This document shows, one piece after another, positions 36,308-37,012 of a stretch of 37,012 nucleotides of DNA. How positions within the stretch are numbered: the first letter of the stretch is position 1; the number at the start of each line of letters is the position of its first letter. Both the position numbers and the translations under genes were made by a program. The notes beneath the pieces are model-generated. The model worked only from the letters and a program-made list of their open reading frames with translations. It had not been told where the DNA came from and ran no database searches. Source of the DNA: Micavibrio sp. (GTDB lineage Bacteria; Pseudomonadota; Alphaproteobacteria; Micavibrionales; Micavibrionaceae). Location: the NCBI GenBank assembly GCA_019634145.1, contig JAHQVU010000068.1:1-37012 (forward strand), read 5' to 3'.

Positions 36308-36886
36308 TTAAGCAGCCATCTTCTGTGCTACATCTGAAGCATCAATCGTGTCTCCGCCAACCGCACGGTTACATGGGCAAAGCTCATCAGATTGTAGCGC
36401 ATCAAGAATACGCAATGTCTCTTTCGGGTTACGACCAACATTCAAACCGTTCACTGAAACGTGCTGAATTTCGCCATGTGGATCAACAATGAATGTCGCG
36501 CGCAAAGCTACACCGTCTTCATGACGAACGCCAAGGCCATCAATTAACGATCCGTTTGTGTCCGCAAATGCCCACTGACCAAGCTTGTTAAGATCAGAGT
36601 GCTCGCGTCTCCATGCCAACTTACAGAACTCATTATCTGTAGACCCGCCAAGAACAACACAATCGCGGTCTTCAAAGTCTTCATTCAATTTTGCAAATTC
36701 AACGATTTCTGTCGGACATACAAATGTGAAGTCTTTAGGGTAAAAGAAGAAAACCTTCCACTTACCGGCAAAGCTGTCTTGTGTAAGTGTTTCAAACGCG
36801 CTCTCGCCGTTTTCTTCATGATAGTTAAATCCGGGCTTAACACCTGTGATTTCGAATTCTGGAAGCTTATCGCCAATTCCTAACAT
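36308..36886 (-). CDS. ahpC: Peroxiredoxin AhpC (AhpD-linked type)
   Basis: The 192-residue thiol peroxidase has the peroxidatic cysteine Cys57 in FTFVCPTE and two C-terminal cysteines, Cys170 and Cys172, in ELCPCN. That three-cysteine layout matches AhpC proteins that are reduced by AhpD. It detoxifies H2O2, alkyl hydroperoxides and peroxynitrite. The ATG at 36886 has AAGGAG seven to eight bases upstream; an open frame to 36946 adds 20 residues with no SD. A palindrome about 90-110 bases upstream (36978-36994) may be a regulator site. Confidence 0.95.
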   Translation of the reverse strand: MLGIGDKLPEFEITGVKPGFNYHEENGESAFETLTQDSFAGKWKVFFFYPKDFTFVCPTEIVEFAKLNEDFEDRDCVVLGGSTDNEFCKLAWRREHSDLNKLGQWAFADTNGSLIDGLGVRHEDGVALRATFIVDPHGEIQHVSVNGLNVGRNPKETLRILDALQSDELCPCNRAVGGDTIDASDVAQKMAA

Positions 36887-36977
36887 AGATCTCTCCTTAA
36901 AATTAATGTGATCATTTTGATGAGATAAACTTGCATGGATTCGCATTGTAAATCCAACAAGTAATTCCGTTTTTTAA

Positions 36978-36994
36978 TATTGATAAAATCAATA
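36978..36994. promoter_or_regulatory. Palindrome upstream of ahpC (possible LysR/OxyR-type operator)
   Basis: TATTGAT-AAA-ATCAATA is a perfect 7+3+7 palindrome 92 bases upstream of the ahpC start. It contains a T-N11-A core as in LysR-type sites such as those bound by OxyR. No oxyR gene is in the window, so this is only suggestive. Confidence 0.4.
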
Positions 36995-37012
36995 CTAATT
37001 TTTACATTAAAA

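Overview
This window is a piece of an AT-leaning alphaproteobacterial chromosome. The family-level evidence is the gene pairs hisZ-purA and glmM-ftsH, the block ftsH-tilS-cpoB-pal, an AhpC/AhpD pair, and a complete Tad (Flp-type) pilus locus whose flp promoter carries CtrA-like boxes (TTAA-N7-TTAA). The species cannot be named from the sequence alone.

Layout. 1-140: right-hand end of an IS3-family insertion sequence, cut by the window edge, followed by a possible gene remnant. 369-729: AT-rich gap with an 11-bp inverted repeat. 730-6852 (+ strand): three paralogous, cysteine-rich type IV pseudopilin-like proteins (one with a tail of tandem Cys-rich repeats), then a small periplasmic protein with the N-terminal domain of a Tad secretin, then a TadD-like TPR lipoprotein. 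6854-18607 (- strand): the core Tad machinery. In transcription order this is TadE, a second TadE/F-like pilin, the vWA protein TadG, the Flp pilin with its own promoter and terminator, prepilin peptidase CpaA, CpaB, secretin CpaC, lipoprotein CpaD, CpaE, ATPase CpaF, TadB and TadC. It meets the + strand group tail to tail with one base between stop codons.

18750-25271 (- strand): glmM, hisZ, purA, then a membrane-anchored kinase-like protein that lacks key catalytic residues and a small membrane protein. 25354-30929 (- strand): ftsH with terminator, tilS, cpoB, pal and a two-BON-domain lipoprotein. 30985-33570: yraN and rsmI, divergent from an LpoA/LppC-like lipoprotein. 33695-36886: a TetR regulator, an MscS channel and ahpC-ahpD.

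How it works together. CpaA should process the Flp pilin and perhaps the pseudopilins; CpaF powers the TadB/TadC platform; CpaC, CpaD and CpaB build the outer-membrane channel; CpaE localises it. The + strand cluster looks like a set of minor pilins or tip adhesins added to this Tad machine, with a spare secretin-type N domain and the TadD pilotin candidate at its end. It is the most unusual part of the window. The rest is mostly housekeeping: purine and histidine synthesis control, cell-wall precursor synthesis, membrane proteolysis, tRNA modification, Tol-Pal envelope functions and peroxide defence.
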